Shown: positions 35,901 through 48,300 of the stretch, in pieces
How positions within the stretch are numbered: position 1 is the first letter of the stretch
Layout of the letters: every line of letters begins with the position of its first letter
Assembly: GCA_028564925.1 (NCBI GenBank)
Contig: CM053034.1
Location: 93,381,626-93,445,625, forward strand
Direction: 5' to 3'
Origin: Lithobates sylvaticus
Taxonomy: Eukaryota > Chordata > Amphibia > Anura > Ranidae
Length of the DNA stretch: 64,000 nucleotides
Translations under genes and position numbers: made by a program
The notes under the pieces: generated by a model
What the model was told of the DNA's origin: nothing
Databases searched by the model: none
The model's input: the letters and a program-made list of their open reading frames with translations, nothing else

Positions 35901-38900
35901 TTAGCATACAATAACAAACACCGCTCCTACACCGCTCCAAAGATGCAGCTAGCAGGACTTTTTTTACCGTCCTGCTAGCGCACCGCTCCAGTGTGAAAGC
36001 CCGCCGGCTTTCACACTGGAGTGAATGGGGCCGGTTTTTTCAGGTGGTGTACAGGCGCTATTTTTAGCGCTGTACCGCCTGAGTAAACATTTTTTTCCTT
36101 TCGTGACAAAGATTTTGCATAAAGTAGAAAATAGTTTGTTTGGACCTAACTGCTACATCAAATACTTTTGCAGGTAAAACAGTAAACAAATATGTTTTTC
36201 AACTGTGTGTCTAGCTGTTGTCCAGGCGTTTTTTGAAATTATGTGTTAGTGATATAAATAATAAGGTGCACTGGCGTAAAAATACAGTATATTCTTTGTG
36301 GAAAATAGGCCTGTTTTTAACTAAAACCTTTAGTGAGGAATCTGAAAGATAAAAAGGATATTCAGAGGTCTTTTATTATAAAAGAAAGATTACCTTATGT
36401 TTGGGGACGCACTGCAGCAACACTTGTTCCGGGTCTCGTTTCCTCTGTAGAGCAACAAAGTTTACCTGGTACATACGCAGGCGCTTATACGCAGTTTTGG
36501 CCAACTCACCTACATATGATTTTGTGGTATACCATAACCAGTACCTTAAAAGAAATTAAAAAAAAAAAGAAATCACACACACATTTATAAGAATATGTTA
36601 CTGGAATATTAAGGGTGGAACTCCAGCCAAAACATATTTTTAGTTTTTGATAGAATAGAGAAAGGCCAGAACCTCTTCCTATCCCCTGCAACACCCGCTA
36701 CTGGAGCAGAAAATGCAGCAAAATCTCCCCTATGGTGCAGCAATAGCACCTCGTGGAAGTCCTAACCCTTCCCTATGCTGCTAAGTGTCTACTACAGCGA
36801 TTTCCAGCTTCTAGAGAGATCCCACAGGTATGGTATATGCATAGTTACATTGGTCCAAGCTGGACCAATGTAACTATAAAAAAAATGTAATAATTCTTTA
36901 ACTTTTAATTTGTAATTTTTCCATCAGGGGCAAAGATCAATTTTACTATAAATAACAAATAATATGTGTACCCTGCTAAGGCCGCTGTGAAGTGACCCCG
37001 CTAAGGCCCCTTTTCACACTGGGGCGGGAGCGGCGTCTGTGGTAAAGCAGCGCTATATTTAGCGCTGCTTTACCGTCGTTTTAGCTGCGTTATCCGGCCG
37101 CTAGCGGTGCAGTTTTAACCCCCGCTAGCGGCCGAAAAAGGGTTAAAACCCCCCGCACAGCGCTGCTGCGCTTTGCGGCGGTATTGCCGCGGTATTACCG
37201 CGGTGTCCCATTGATTTCACCTTCACCGGTCCAAAGATGCTCCAAAGATGCTGCTAGCAGGACTTTTTTGACCGTCCTGCTAGCGCACCGCTTTCACACT
37301 GGAGTGAATGGGGCTGGATATTTTCAGGCACTGTACAAGCGCTATTTTTAGCGCTTTAGCGCCTGAAAAACGCCCCAGTGTGAAAGGGGCCTAAGTCTTG
37401 TTCCATTGTTTTTTACTTCGGTCCTGTCCTAGGGTGTAAAGTTACTGGCAAAAACTAGACAAACTGGGCTTGATTTACTAAAACTGGAGAGAGCAAAATC
37501 AGGTGCAGCTGTGCAACGGTAGCCAATCAGCTTCTAACTTCAGCTTGTTCAACTAAGCTTTGACAATAAATCCTGGAAGCTGATTGGTTTCTATGCAGAA
37601 CTGCACCAGATATTGCACTCTCCAGTTTTAGTAAATCATCCCCACTGTTATACCCACTCTAATACAATATACTGAGCATGCCTTTGATTATTTTGTTGTC
37701 TGTGTACTCTTTTTCTTTAATAAAAACACTTTATTAAAAAAAAAGACCAGGCAAGAAGAAGGAGGCAGGCCCGTAAATCTTGTCCTAAAAATGAAACTAC
37801 AAGATCAGGAAGTAATATAGCCTTGTAAGATAAGAAAGAATGCTATGGTTATATTTTGATGACTATGCAATGCACTTAAAATGTACCTGATAAAACTTTA
37901 AATAAAAATTGTTATTGAAAAAAAAAAAAAAAAATGTAACTGTTAGTGCAGAAAAAAAAAGTACCATGAACTGTGTTGTGGCAAATGCATTAATACAACT
38001 ACAAATATTTTAACTTTCACGCAATTTACTCACCAAGAGAAGTGATCCACCTGGAAATGGGCGTAAATATGAGTAATCTGTAACACAACCTGACTGGTAA
38101 TATCTGTCCAGGTCTGTGCCTGCGGATCACCATGCAAGAGGAATAAGTGGGATCGATCCAAAGTATTACCTGCGAACAGTATCAATAGTATTACAAAGAG
38201 AAAAGTTCCAAAATCACCCAAGAGTGCCTGAGCTTTATCAAAATTCACCCAGGGCTTTTTCTTAAGTCATACCAGATTTGTTTTCTTTATATTGCAGTTG
38301 TGTGCAAATAAAATTGCACCTGAACATTTATTGCATTTTGTTTTTGTTTTGGATACAGTAAGCAATTGGTATATTAGGTGGGTAATTTTGCGCAATAATA
38401 AATATAAAGTGTAGTAAATTGGAGAGAAACTCTCTAAAACCAAAATAAAGTGCAATGTTGTGACAATTCCAAAGAATATTATTATTGGTGACCCAATAAA
38501 CAAAGGTCAAACAAAAAAGTGACAAGTTCCCAGATGAAGACATGTAACGTGTCGTAATGCTTAGGAAGAGGCCGGAGTCAGACGAACGCCGGGAGGTGAC
38601 GTGAGAAGGCGTGAGATCGCCCAGCTGTTACTATTTACACATTTGCTTATTTTTAACATATTCACTGTAATAGTCCAATTTTTAAACACTAATAAATGAG
38701 CCCAGCCCCTGTTTAACATACTACACTAGTGGAGGCTTTTCTTTCTCTCTTCCTTCCCCCCTGATTTTGCCATGATGGTACTGGAGCAATACAGGATACA
38801 GATGTAAAGGATTTTTAAAGGGAAAGACACCGCTGCCACCATTTACCTACTTGTACACTAGGCTACCCACAAAAGTATTTTAATACTTCCATTGAAGCGA

Positions 38901-41900
38901 GTTATGATTAAGATCTGAGGTGAGAGTTCTTAGAGACCAGAATACGGATGAAAAAATAGATGATATTCCCCATTATCACTAACATTTATTCCACCTTTAA
39001 AACAATATTCAGGAATTATCGGATTACCATTGGAACATTATTTGGAATATTGTTTACTAATTTGGGAAATTTTTATGGGAAAATTATGCTTTTATACCAC
39101 TAAGAGTTGGAGCACATTAACATAATTTGGAATTATCATCCTATTTATATTTTCTGGGACTACCATAGACCACCTAGACTTTTTATTTAATATTTTTATT
39201 TTTATATATATATATATATATATTTTTTTTATTATTTTTTTTTATCTGTATTTTTATCATTATTTATCTATTTTTTATCCTATTGTGGTTCTTCAATATT
39301 ATTAGATTCCCTTGTCCTGAATCATATTTATTCAGTCATTATCATTACTGTCACTATATATTGATATTTATTTAGATATCGCCCACTTTATATATTTTAG
39401 ACACTGGTCATTTTATATATTTATTTATTTGGTATTTTGTGCAACTGTCACTTTATACACTTGTCACTTTTTTGTTTGACCTTTGTTTATTGGGTCACCA
39501 ATAATAATATTCTTTGGAATTGTCACAACATTGCACTTTATTTTGGTTTTAGAGAGTTTCTCTCCAATTTACTACACTTTATATTTATTATTGCGCGAAA
39601 TTACCCACCTAATATACTCTTTGTTTTGTGTTATTGTGAACACTCTAAATTTTGCAGCAATTTTTTAATATATATCACATTACTTTGTATACTGACAGTT
39701 TAATTTACTCTGAGTAGCGTGAGGGACACACACATTCACACAAGCAATTGGTATAACCCAAAATTTACACTCGCCTGCTCGCATTTGGCGAGTGGAAAAT
39801 GATTAAGGGTGAGTGTGGGCTGCATCAGAGAGGTGGGGGCGAGCACTGGCTGTTGAATGGGAGCCGATCTCCCAGGGTAAAAGGGAGGAAGAGAAGAACC
39901 GGCCCAATAACAGAGCAGGGATTGCCCGCTGTAACAGCTTTCATTTGAATTGCAGTCTGCTCGCATTCACACACAGTCCCACCTACTGGCCTGGCTACTT
40001 TGATAGACAGAACACAGGTGAGACTGCATTGATGGACACTGGTCTGGCTGAACTGATGGGCACTGGTTAGGTTGCATTGATGGGTACTGATCAGGCTGCA
40101 TTAATGGGCACAGGTGAGGCTGCATTGGTGGGCACAGGTGAGGCTGCATTGATGGGCACACGTGGGCCTGCATTTATGGGTACTGGTGGGGCTGCATTGA
40201 TGGGCAGAGGTCACGCTGAATTGATGGGCACTGGTCAGGCTGCATTGATGGGCACAGTGGAGGCTGCATTGATGGGCATTGTTCATACTGCGTTGATGGC
40301 CACTGGTCAGGCTGCATTGATGGGTACTGGTCAGGCTGCATTGATGGGCGCTAATAAAGTTATTGTTAATATTTATTTTTGTAACTTAATTCTGCATAAA
40401 ACATTTAAGTGTAATTTCATGAAATAGTTTAGCTGCGGAATTAGGGGTGGGGCAGGGTAGGGGTTGGGTGGGCCAACTGGTGGCGAGTAACCCTTAGGGC
40501 CTGGCTAGTAGCACAGGAACAGAAATTTTGAGCCCTGGTATAACCCCTGTAAAGTTTTAGTTTTTTGTGTTCTTTTGCTGTCTGGGTCACGTTGGGTCAA
40601 CTTTCCTTCACTTCCTGTCTTGGAGCACAGCAGAAAGTGGGATGAAATCTATTTAAAGTGACAACACATACACGCGTACGCTGTAATAACGCACCATAAC
40701 ATGGACCTTGGTGCAGTGTGGTGCCATTCATTGCAAATGGCATTCCATGGCACTGCACAGTAATGCCTATGCATGGTAACATGGTGTGTGGCAGTCCATT
40801 CATAAAGAATAGACTTCTTTAAAACTGAACTCAAGGAAGACTTTTTTTGTCATTAACACAAAGGTAATTTCTTACCTTCCGGCAATTTCTTGATGTTTTT
40901 CCATACAGGTGTTTCTCCAATCCAATGAGAAATCCCCACTTAAATAGGTCATAAGAAGGACTCTTTTTCCCTATTTTTCTATTTAGAAGCGCTCGTTATT
41001 CCTCTGGACACCAGTCTTGTAACTTCCCCGTGTGCAGTTGCTTTTACAATGAGCAGTGACATAATTACATCACTGACAGAAACCTTGTGTAGCAAGTGTC
41101 TATATTTTTTGGCACATGATCTGGGTTGTGCACATACTCGTGAGCAAAGGAGTTTAACAAGACGTGGAAGGACAAGAATTCACGTGTCCATGCTTACACA
41201 TGCGCCACCGCACACATGTGCATGCCTGAGCACGCCCACACATCGTGGCGCCCGGTGGCCTATTAAAACCTGAGGTCTGCCTAGCCTCATTGCTGAATGG
41301 TTTTCAGCTCTGATCCCTGTGTTCCTTACTCCTGAAAACTTGCTGATCTTGCTACTGATCCAGCTACATCTGACACTTTTTTTTAGATCCCCCTTGTCTG
41401 TTATGTCTGCTTCTGATTGGTGTTACCGACCCCCACCTGGACTGTTGACTAAGATTCTGCCTGCTGACTTTGTACCTACCTGTAGTTAGAAAAAATACCC
41501 GTTTGTAATGTACCAAGTAGCAGGAAATGATGGTCACAATTCATGGGGCCCCGGGAAATAGGAGGTTATGGGGCCCCCAGGTATTCAGCCTCACATGTTA
41601 ACATGTGATATAATGCATGTAATAATAATGCACCTGCAATAATGCACCACAACAGACCATATTGGTTTAAATGGGCCCTGAAAGAAAGCATCTCTAATGC
41701 CGGGATCGGAAATGCCGCCAGCAAAACTCAGATAAGAGCTTTGTGTCGGAAAATGCGACTGTGTGTATGCTCCATCGGTCTTTTGCTGGCGGAATTCCAG
41801 CCAGCAAAAGATTGAGAGCATGTTCTCTATTTTTCAGTCAGGAAAAGTTCCTATCCGAAAATGCGATCGTCTGTATGCAATTCGGACGTGCAAAAAATCA

Positions 41901-44900
41901 CGCATGCTCGGAAACAATTCAATGCATGCTTGGAAGCATTGAACTTAATTTTCTCGGCTCGTCGTAGTGTTGTACATCACCGCGTTCTTGACGGTTCAGA
42001 GAACTTTTGTGTGACCGTGTGTATGCAAGACAAGCTAGAGCGAAATTCCGTCGGAAAAAACATCCAAGATTTTTCGGACGGAAATTCCGATCGTGTGTAC
42101 GCGGCATTAGGCAGCTGTCAACCGACCAAGTGCCCTCATTGGAAGGCTTCTTCTTTATTACCATTCCAATGACCACTCAAAATTTTGAATACTACCTTAC
42201 TTTCAAGCTTAGTGATAATGATCCCTAGGCCAATTAGAGAGAAGAAGGGCCAGTGCTGACAGGCTTACAGTGAGGGAAAAAAGTATTGGATCCCCTGCTG
42301 ATTTTGTATGTTTGCCCACTGACAAAAAAAAATGATCAGTCTATAATTTTAATAGTAGGTTTATTTTAACAGTGAGAGACAGAACAACAACAAAAATATC
42401 CAGAAAAACGCATTTTAAAAAAAAGTTATAAATTGATTTGTATTTTAATGAGTGAAATAAGTATTTGACCTCTTGCAAAACATGACTTAGTACTTGGTGG
42501 CAAAACCCTTGTTGGCAATCACAAAGGTCAGGTGTTTCTTGTAGTTGGCCACCAGGTTTGCACACATCTCGGAGGGATTTTGTCCCACTCCTCTTTGCAG
42601 ATACTCTCCAAGTCATTAAAGTGGATGTAAACCCAAATTTTTTTTTTATGTCAAAAGAATAAGATTTCCTTTCATTTGAGCCCAGTCTTGCCACACAGAT
42701 GAGGCCTGAGCAATCCTATTTTATTGTTCAGTTAGAGAAATCTTGACAAAGTCTTGAAAACTTTATCAAAAACGCCCCCTTGCTGTGAGTGACAGGTGAT
42801 TTACATATCTAATGCACTAGCCTGAGACAGGTTATCATCAGATCACTGGATGTTCTACTCTGCCCAGCTCTGACTAAATACATGTCCCCTAAATCACTTG
42901 TCTGTCTATAGTCTGCTGACTGTTCACTGCATCCCATGATGAGAAACATCCAGTCAAAACACAGTAAAGCTGGGAGAGCTGGAGGGGAGGGGAGGGGGAT
43001 GTGAATTGTGAACTTTTTACACAGGATGTGCCTGTCTCAGGCTAGTGCATGATATGTAAATCACCTGTCACTCACAGCAAGGGGGTGTTTTTCAAGGAGG
43101 TTCTCACCCAAGATTTGACTGTACATGGCCCTGTCCATTGTCCCTTTGATGCAGTGAATTTGTCTTGTCCCCTTAGCAGAAAAACACCCCCAAAGCTTAA
43201 TGATTCCACCTCCATGTTTGACAGTGTGGATGGTGTTCTTGGGGTTTTAGGCAGCATTCCTCCTTCTTCAAAAATGGTGGGTTGAGCTTGATTTTGGTCT
43301 CATCATTAGCAAACTTCAGATGGGCGTGTACATGTGCTTTCTTGAGCAGAGGGACCTTGCGGGAGCTGCAGGATTTCAGTCCTTCATGGAATAGTGCGTT
43401 ACCAATTGTTTTCTTGGTGACCATCGTCCCTGCTGCCTTGAGATCATTGACAAGATCCTCCAGTGTAGTTCTGGGCTGATTCCTCACCATTCTCATGATC
43501 ATTGAAACGCCACGAGGTGAGACCTTGCATGGAGTCCCAGACCAAGAGAGATTGACAGTTATTTTGAGTTTCTTCCATTTGTGAATAATCGCACCAACTG
43601 TTGTCACCCTCTCACCAAGCTGCTTGGTGATGGTCTTGTAGCCCATTCCAGCCCTGTGTAGGTCTACAATCTTATCCCTGACATCCTTGGACGGCTCTTT
43701 GGTCTTGGCCATGGTGGAGAGATTGGAAACTGTTTTATGAATTGCTTCTGTGGACAGGTGTCTTTTATACAGGTAACAAGCTGAGATTAGGAGCACTCTC
43801 TTTAATCTTTAATCTCAGCTCATTACCTGTATAGAAGACACTGTGAAACCAGAAATTTTTAATAGGGGATCAAATACTTATTTCACTCATTAAAATGCAA
43901 ATCAATTTATAACATTTTTGAAATGCGTTTTTCGGGATATTTTTGTTGTTATTCTGTCTATCACTGTTAAAATAAACCTACCATTAAAATGATAGACTTA
44001 TCATTTCTTTGTCAGTGGGCAAACGTACAAAATCAGCAGGGGATGTAAATACTTTCTTCCCTTAGGCTCGGTTCACATTGCAGCGATGCGGGAACCCTGC
44101 AAATACACTGCAGGTTCCCACATTGCATGTCTTCCGGCGGCAGTTTACACTGCCCTATACGAACTGCTGGGAGTGTAAGTAGAAAGCTAATGATTCCCCA
44201 AATCAGTTTGCATATCGCTAGGGAAACTGCAAATTCAGACAGGAATCGGATTGCATGGCTGCAAACCAAAAAAAGGGTCCTGTGCGAGTTTGGTCCAAAT
44301 GTGATGCAACTTATATTCCTTTCAGCAACTGACCTGTGTATCCTGGTGGCAGCGGCAGCTGGATTTTAACAGGACGTAAGAAGTTGTCTGTTGAACTCTG
44401 TGAAAGACATAGGAGTGGGCTAGTAGAAGATGAATTGTCTCCTGTGATCTCCCGCAATAAGTTTCTGCTGACTGGTAGTACCTGAAAGAGTGAAATCATG
44501 AATGTTTTTTCTTGCTTCATGACAGTTTTTTTATAGCATTGCAACACAAGCTAAGTCCAATTTACAAACTATTACTGTATTGTAGGAAAATGGGCAACTA
44601 GTTACACGAGAAAAAGAAAAAATTATGGAACAAAAAAATAGGATTTTTTCATCATACTTACCTGTAAAATCCTTTTCTTTGAGTACATCATGGTACACAG
44701 AATCAGGCTAATATTCATTACCTGCTGGATTATACTTCATCTCCAGGTGAATGGACACTGGTAGACCAAAGGTCTTTAGACAGGAAGTGATCCCCTACAT
44801 AACCCCTCTCATACAGGAAGTACTTCAGTTTTGTAGCAAACACTGAATCCTCAAAAAGAGGGGCGGGACCTCTGTGTCCCATGATGTACTCAAAGGAAAG

Positions 44901-45288
44901 GATTTTACAGGTAAGTAGGAGGAAAAAAATCATATTTCCTTTTTCATACATCATGGGACACAGAGTTAGGCTAATATTCATTATCTGCTGGGACATCCCA
45001 ATAGCCATCAGACCTTATACGGCAGCCCGCAGTACACTGCGGCCGAAAGTCGAATCCTGCTCAAACATCCACTTGATATAAATGTTGTGAACGTATACAG
45101 TACACTGAAGACCAGGTAGCAGCCCTACAAATCTGAGCCACAGATACCTGATGGCCAAAAGCCCAGGAGGTTCCTACACCCCTGGTAGAATGAGCTCTCA
45201 CCCTAAAGGGAGGAGCTTTACATTTCAGACCATAGGCCTGAATGACCAATTGACGATGGAAGCTGCCTACCCCTTTTTGGTTCCTTTT

Positions 45289-45319
<31 letters not shown>

Positions 45320-48300
45320 GATTCTGATCCTCGGATCTTCGCAGATCTAGACAAATGAACCTTGACTGACAACGTACAAAGAATGCACTTGTCTCTCTTC
45401 CGCCAAATGAGGCTGAGAGAAAAAAGAAGGCAAAATAATGTCCTGATTTAAATGAAAGGCCAACACCACTTTTGGCAAAAAGGATGGAACAGGTCCTGTA
45501 GTGGTGAAGGATCAAGTATGGTTCCCTACATGAAAGGGCCACCAACTGCGACACCCTTCTAGCCGAGGTGATGGCCATCAGGAAGGCTAGCTTGTGTGAC
45601 AGCATGTCTAATGGAATTTCCTTGATAGGCTCAAATGGTTGTTTCTGTAACACAGACAGCACCATGTTCAAGTCCCAAAGATACATAGGTGATCTAAAGT
45701 GGGGAAGCAAGCCCCCTGCATAAAGGTTTGGACCAGTGAATAGGAGGCTAAAGGCCTTTGGAAGAATACTGATAGGGCCAAAACTTGACCCCTGATTGTA
45801 CTCAAAGCCAATTTGATTTCCACAGCTGACTGTAGAAAAGAGAAAATTCTCCCAATCACGTATTTCCAAGAATGCCATTTTTTGGCTACACATTAAGCAA
45901 TATAAGTCTTCCAGACCTTATGATACATCTTACTAGTAGACATGTGCAATTCGTTTCATTTTTTTCCGTTTTTAGTTTTTTTTTCGTTTTTATCGTTCGT
46001 TCGTTTTCGTACAAATGAACGAATCGTTCGAATCGTACGAATCCGAATAATGAATCGTATGAATCGTATGAATCCGAATAACGAATCGTTCGAATCGAAC
46101 GAATCCGAAAAGCAACGAAAATCCGAAAAACCAAGCAACGAAAATCCGAAAAACGAAAAAAGGAACAACGAAAATGAACGAAAGAATTCGTACATTCGTA
46201 ACTTTTTTTTTTGTTGAATTGGTAATTTTCCGTGTCCCTTACAATGGTGCTGCTTAACGTGCTTCGAATGGATTGAACAAAAAAATTGGTACATTCGTAA
46301 CTTTTTTTTTCGTTTTGTAACTTTTTTTTTCGATTCGTAACTTTTTTTTTTTTTCGATTCGTAATGAATGGATTGAACCAAAAAAAATCGTACATTCATA
46401 ACTTTTTTTCGATCCGTAACTTTTTTTTTTCGATTCGTAAATTATTAAAATGTAATAATAGCATACACATTACATAAAATTATGAATTATGCTCCGATTA
46501 CGAATCTACGAATGTTACGAATGTACGAATAACTACGAATGCGTCCGAATTTCGAATAAACGAATGAACGGAAATTAAACTAACGAAAAAACGAATCAAC
46601 GAAAAATAACTCTTACAAATGTACGAATCGTTACGAATAACGACGACTTACGAATGTACGAATCGTTACGAATACGAACAACGACGACTTACGAATGTAC
46701 GAATCGTTACGAATCAACGGAAACGAAAAAAACGAAACAAAAAAAACAAATTTTTTTCAAAAACGAAAAAAACGAAACGAAAATAAACACATTTTTTTGT
46801 TGTGCACATGTCTACTTACTAGTGACAGCTTTTCTAGCATTCACTAGGGTAGACACCACTGATCCCAAGATGCCAGGGTCCTTTAACACCCTGGCTTCAA
46901 TAGCCATCCCGTCAAATTTAGAGACTGTAAATTGGATGGAATATAAGACCTTGAGACAGTAGATCGGGGCAACATGGAAGTGTCCATGGTCCGTCTATTG
47001 TCAGTCTCACAATCTCCGGGAACAAGGGCCTTCTGGGCCAGGCTAGTGCCACCAGAATTACTGGAACTCCCTCTCTCCAAATCCTGCGCAACAAATGTGG
47101 AAGGCGAGGGGTCGGAGGGAAATCATAAACCAGAGAGTACTGGCTCCATGGAACTACCAGAGCATCTGCTCCGATTGCCAGAGAATCTCTTGTTCGGACA
47201 CAAACTGCTGTAGCTTGTTGTTGAACCTGGATGCCAGTAGGTCGACCTCTGGCCATCCCCAATGTTGGCAAATTTCCTGGAACACCCCTGGGTGTAGGGA
47301 CCATTCTCCCGGGCAGATTTACTGGAGGCTGAGATAATCTGCCTTCCAGTTCTCTACTCCCGGGATATGAACTGTCGATAGAATCGGCACATGGCTAGTA
47401 TGTGGTTCACCTCCTTCAGAGCTGAATGACTCCGCCTTGGTGGTTTATATAGGCCACTGCAGTGGCATTGTCGGACTGAAGCTCCACCATCCAGGACCGT
47501 AGGGCCAGTCAGACTGCCCATAATTCCAGGTTCTGTTCTGTTCTTGACCATTTCTCCTGAGCTGTGAGTCCTTCTAAGGTTGCTCCCCAGCCTGAGAGAC
47601 TGGCATCTGTAGTCAGTGCTCTCCAAGTTACCGGGAGGAAGGACCTACCCTTTCGCAGGTTCTGATCCTGCAACCACCAGTTTAGGCTTTAGCGTGCCCA
47701 AGGAGAAATGAACATTGGATAATCCAGGGCTTGCCCTCTCCTGTTCCAAGCCAACAAGATGTCTTGTTGTAGAGGCCTGGAATGGAACTGGGCATAGGGC
47801 ACCGCCTTGAAGGAGGATACCATCCTCACTAGAAGACTCATACAGAGCCAAATGGAGGGTTGTCTGGTGCCCCTTATCTGACGCACCTGACCCTTCAGGG
47901 CACAGATCCTTGCGGGTGGCAAGAATACTCTTACTTGGACCGTATCTAGGATCAGACCTAAATACTTTAGACTTTGAGCTAGTCTCAAGGTTGACTTTTC
48001 GGTATTTATTATCCAGCCTAAGCTTTCCAAATACCACACTGTGCATGTTATGCTCTGTTCTAGAGCCTGTAGAGAGTGATCTCTGAGCAGGAGGTCATCC
48101 AGATACCCAAGCACCAAGATCCCTTGGGCCCTTAAAAGACCCAGTACTGGTGCTAGCTTTGTGAACACCCGGGAGCTGTAGAAAGCCCCGAAGAGTAGAG
48201 CCACAAACTGAAAATTACATTCCTCTATGGCAAATCGCAGGAACCTCTGATGAGACTGAAAGATAGGTACGTGTAAATACGCATCCTTTATATCGATGGA

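Larger units (their letters stand above)
42268..44062 (-). mobile_element. Tc1-like DNA transposon, inactivated and interrupted
   Basis: The inverted ends (CAGTGAGGGAAAAAAGTATT at 42268; inverse of AATACTTTCTTCCC near 44050) continue inward with CCCCTGCTGATTTTGTA on both sides. TA flanks both ends. The transposase lies on the minus strand and is cut by an unrelated fold-back repeat (42614-43098). The copy cannot be active. Confidence 0.88.

Noticed and set aside
40077-40427. 116-codon frame with 8-residue repeats
   Set aside because: Comes from a 24-bp tandem repeat inside a hAT element; no other protein features.
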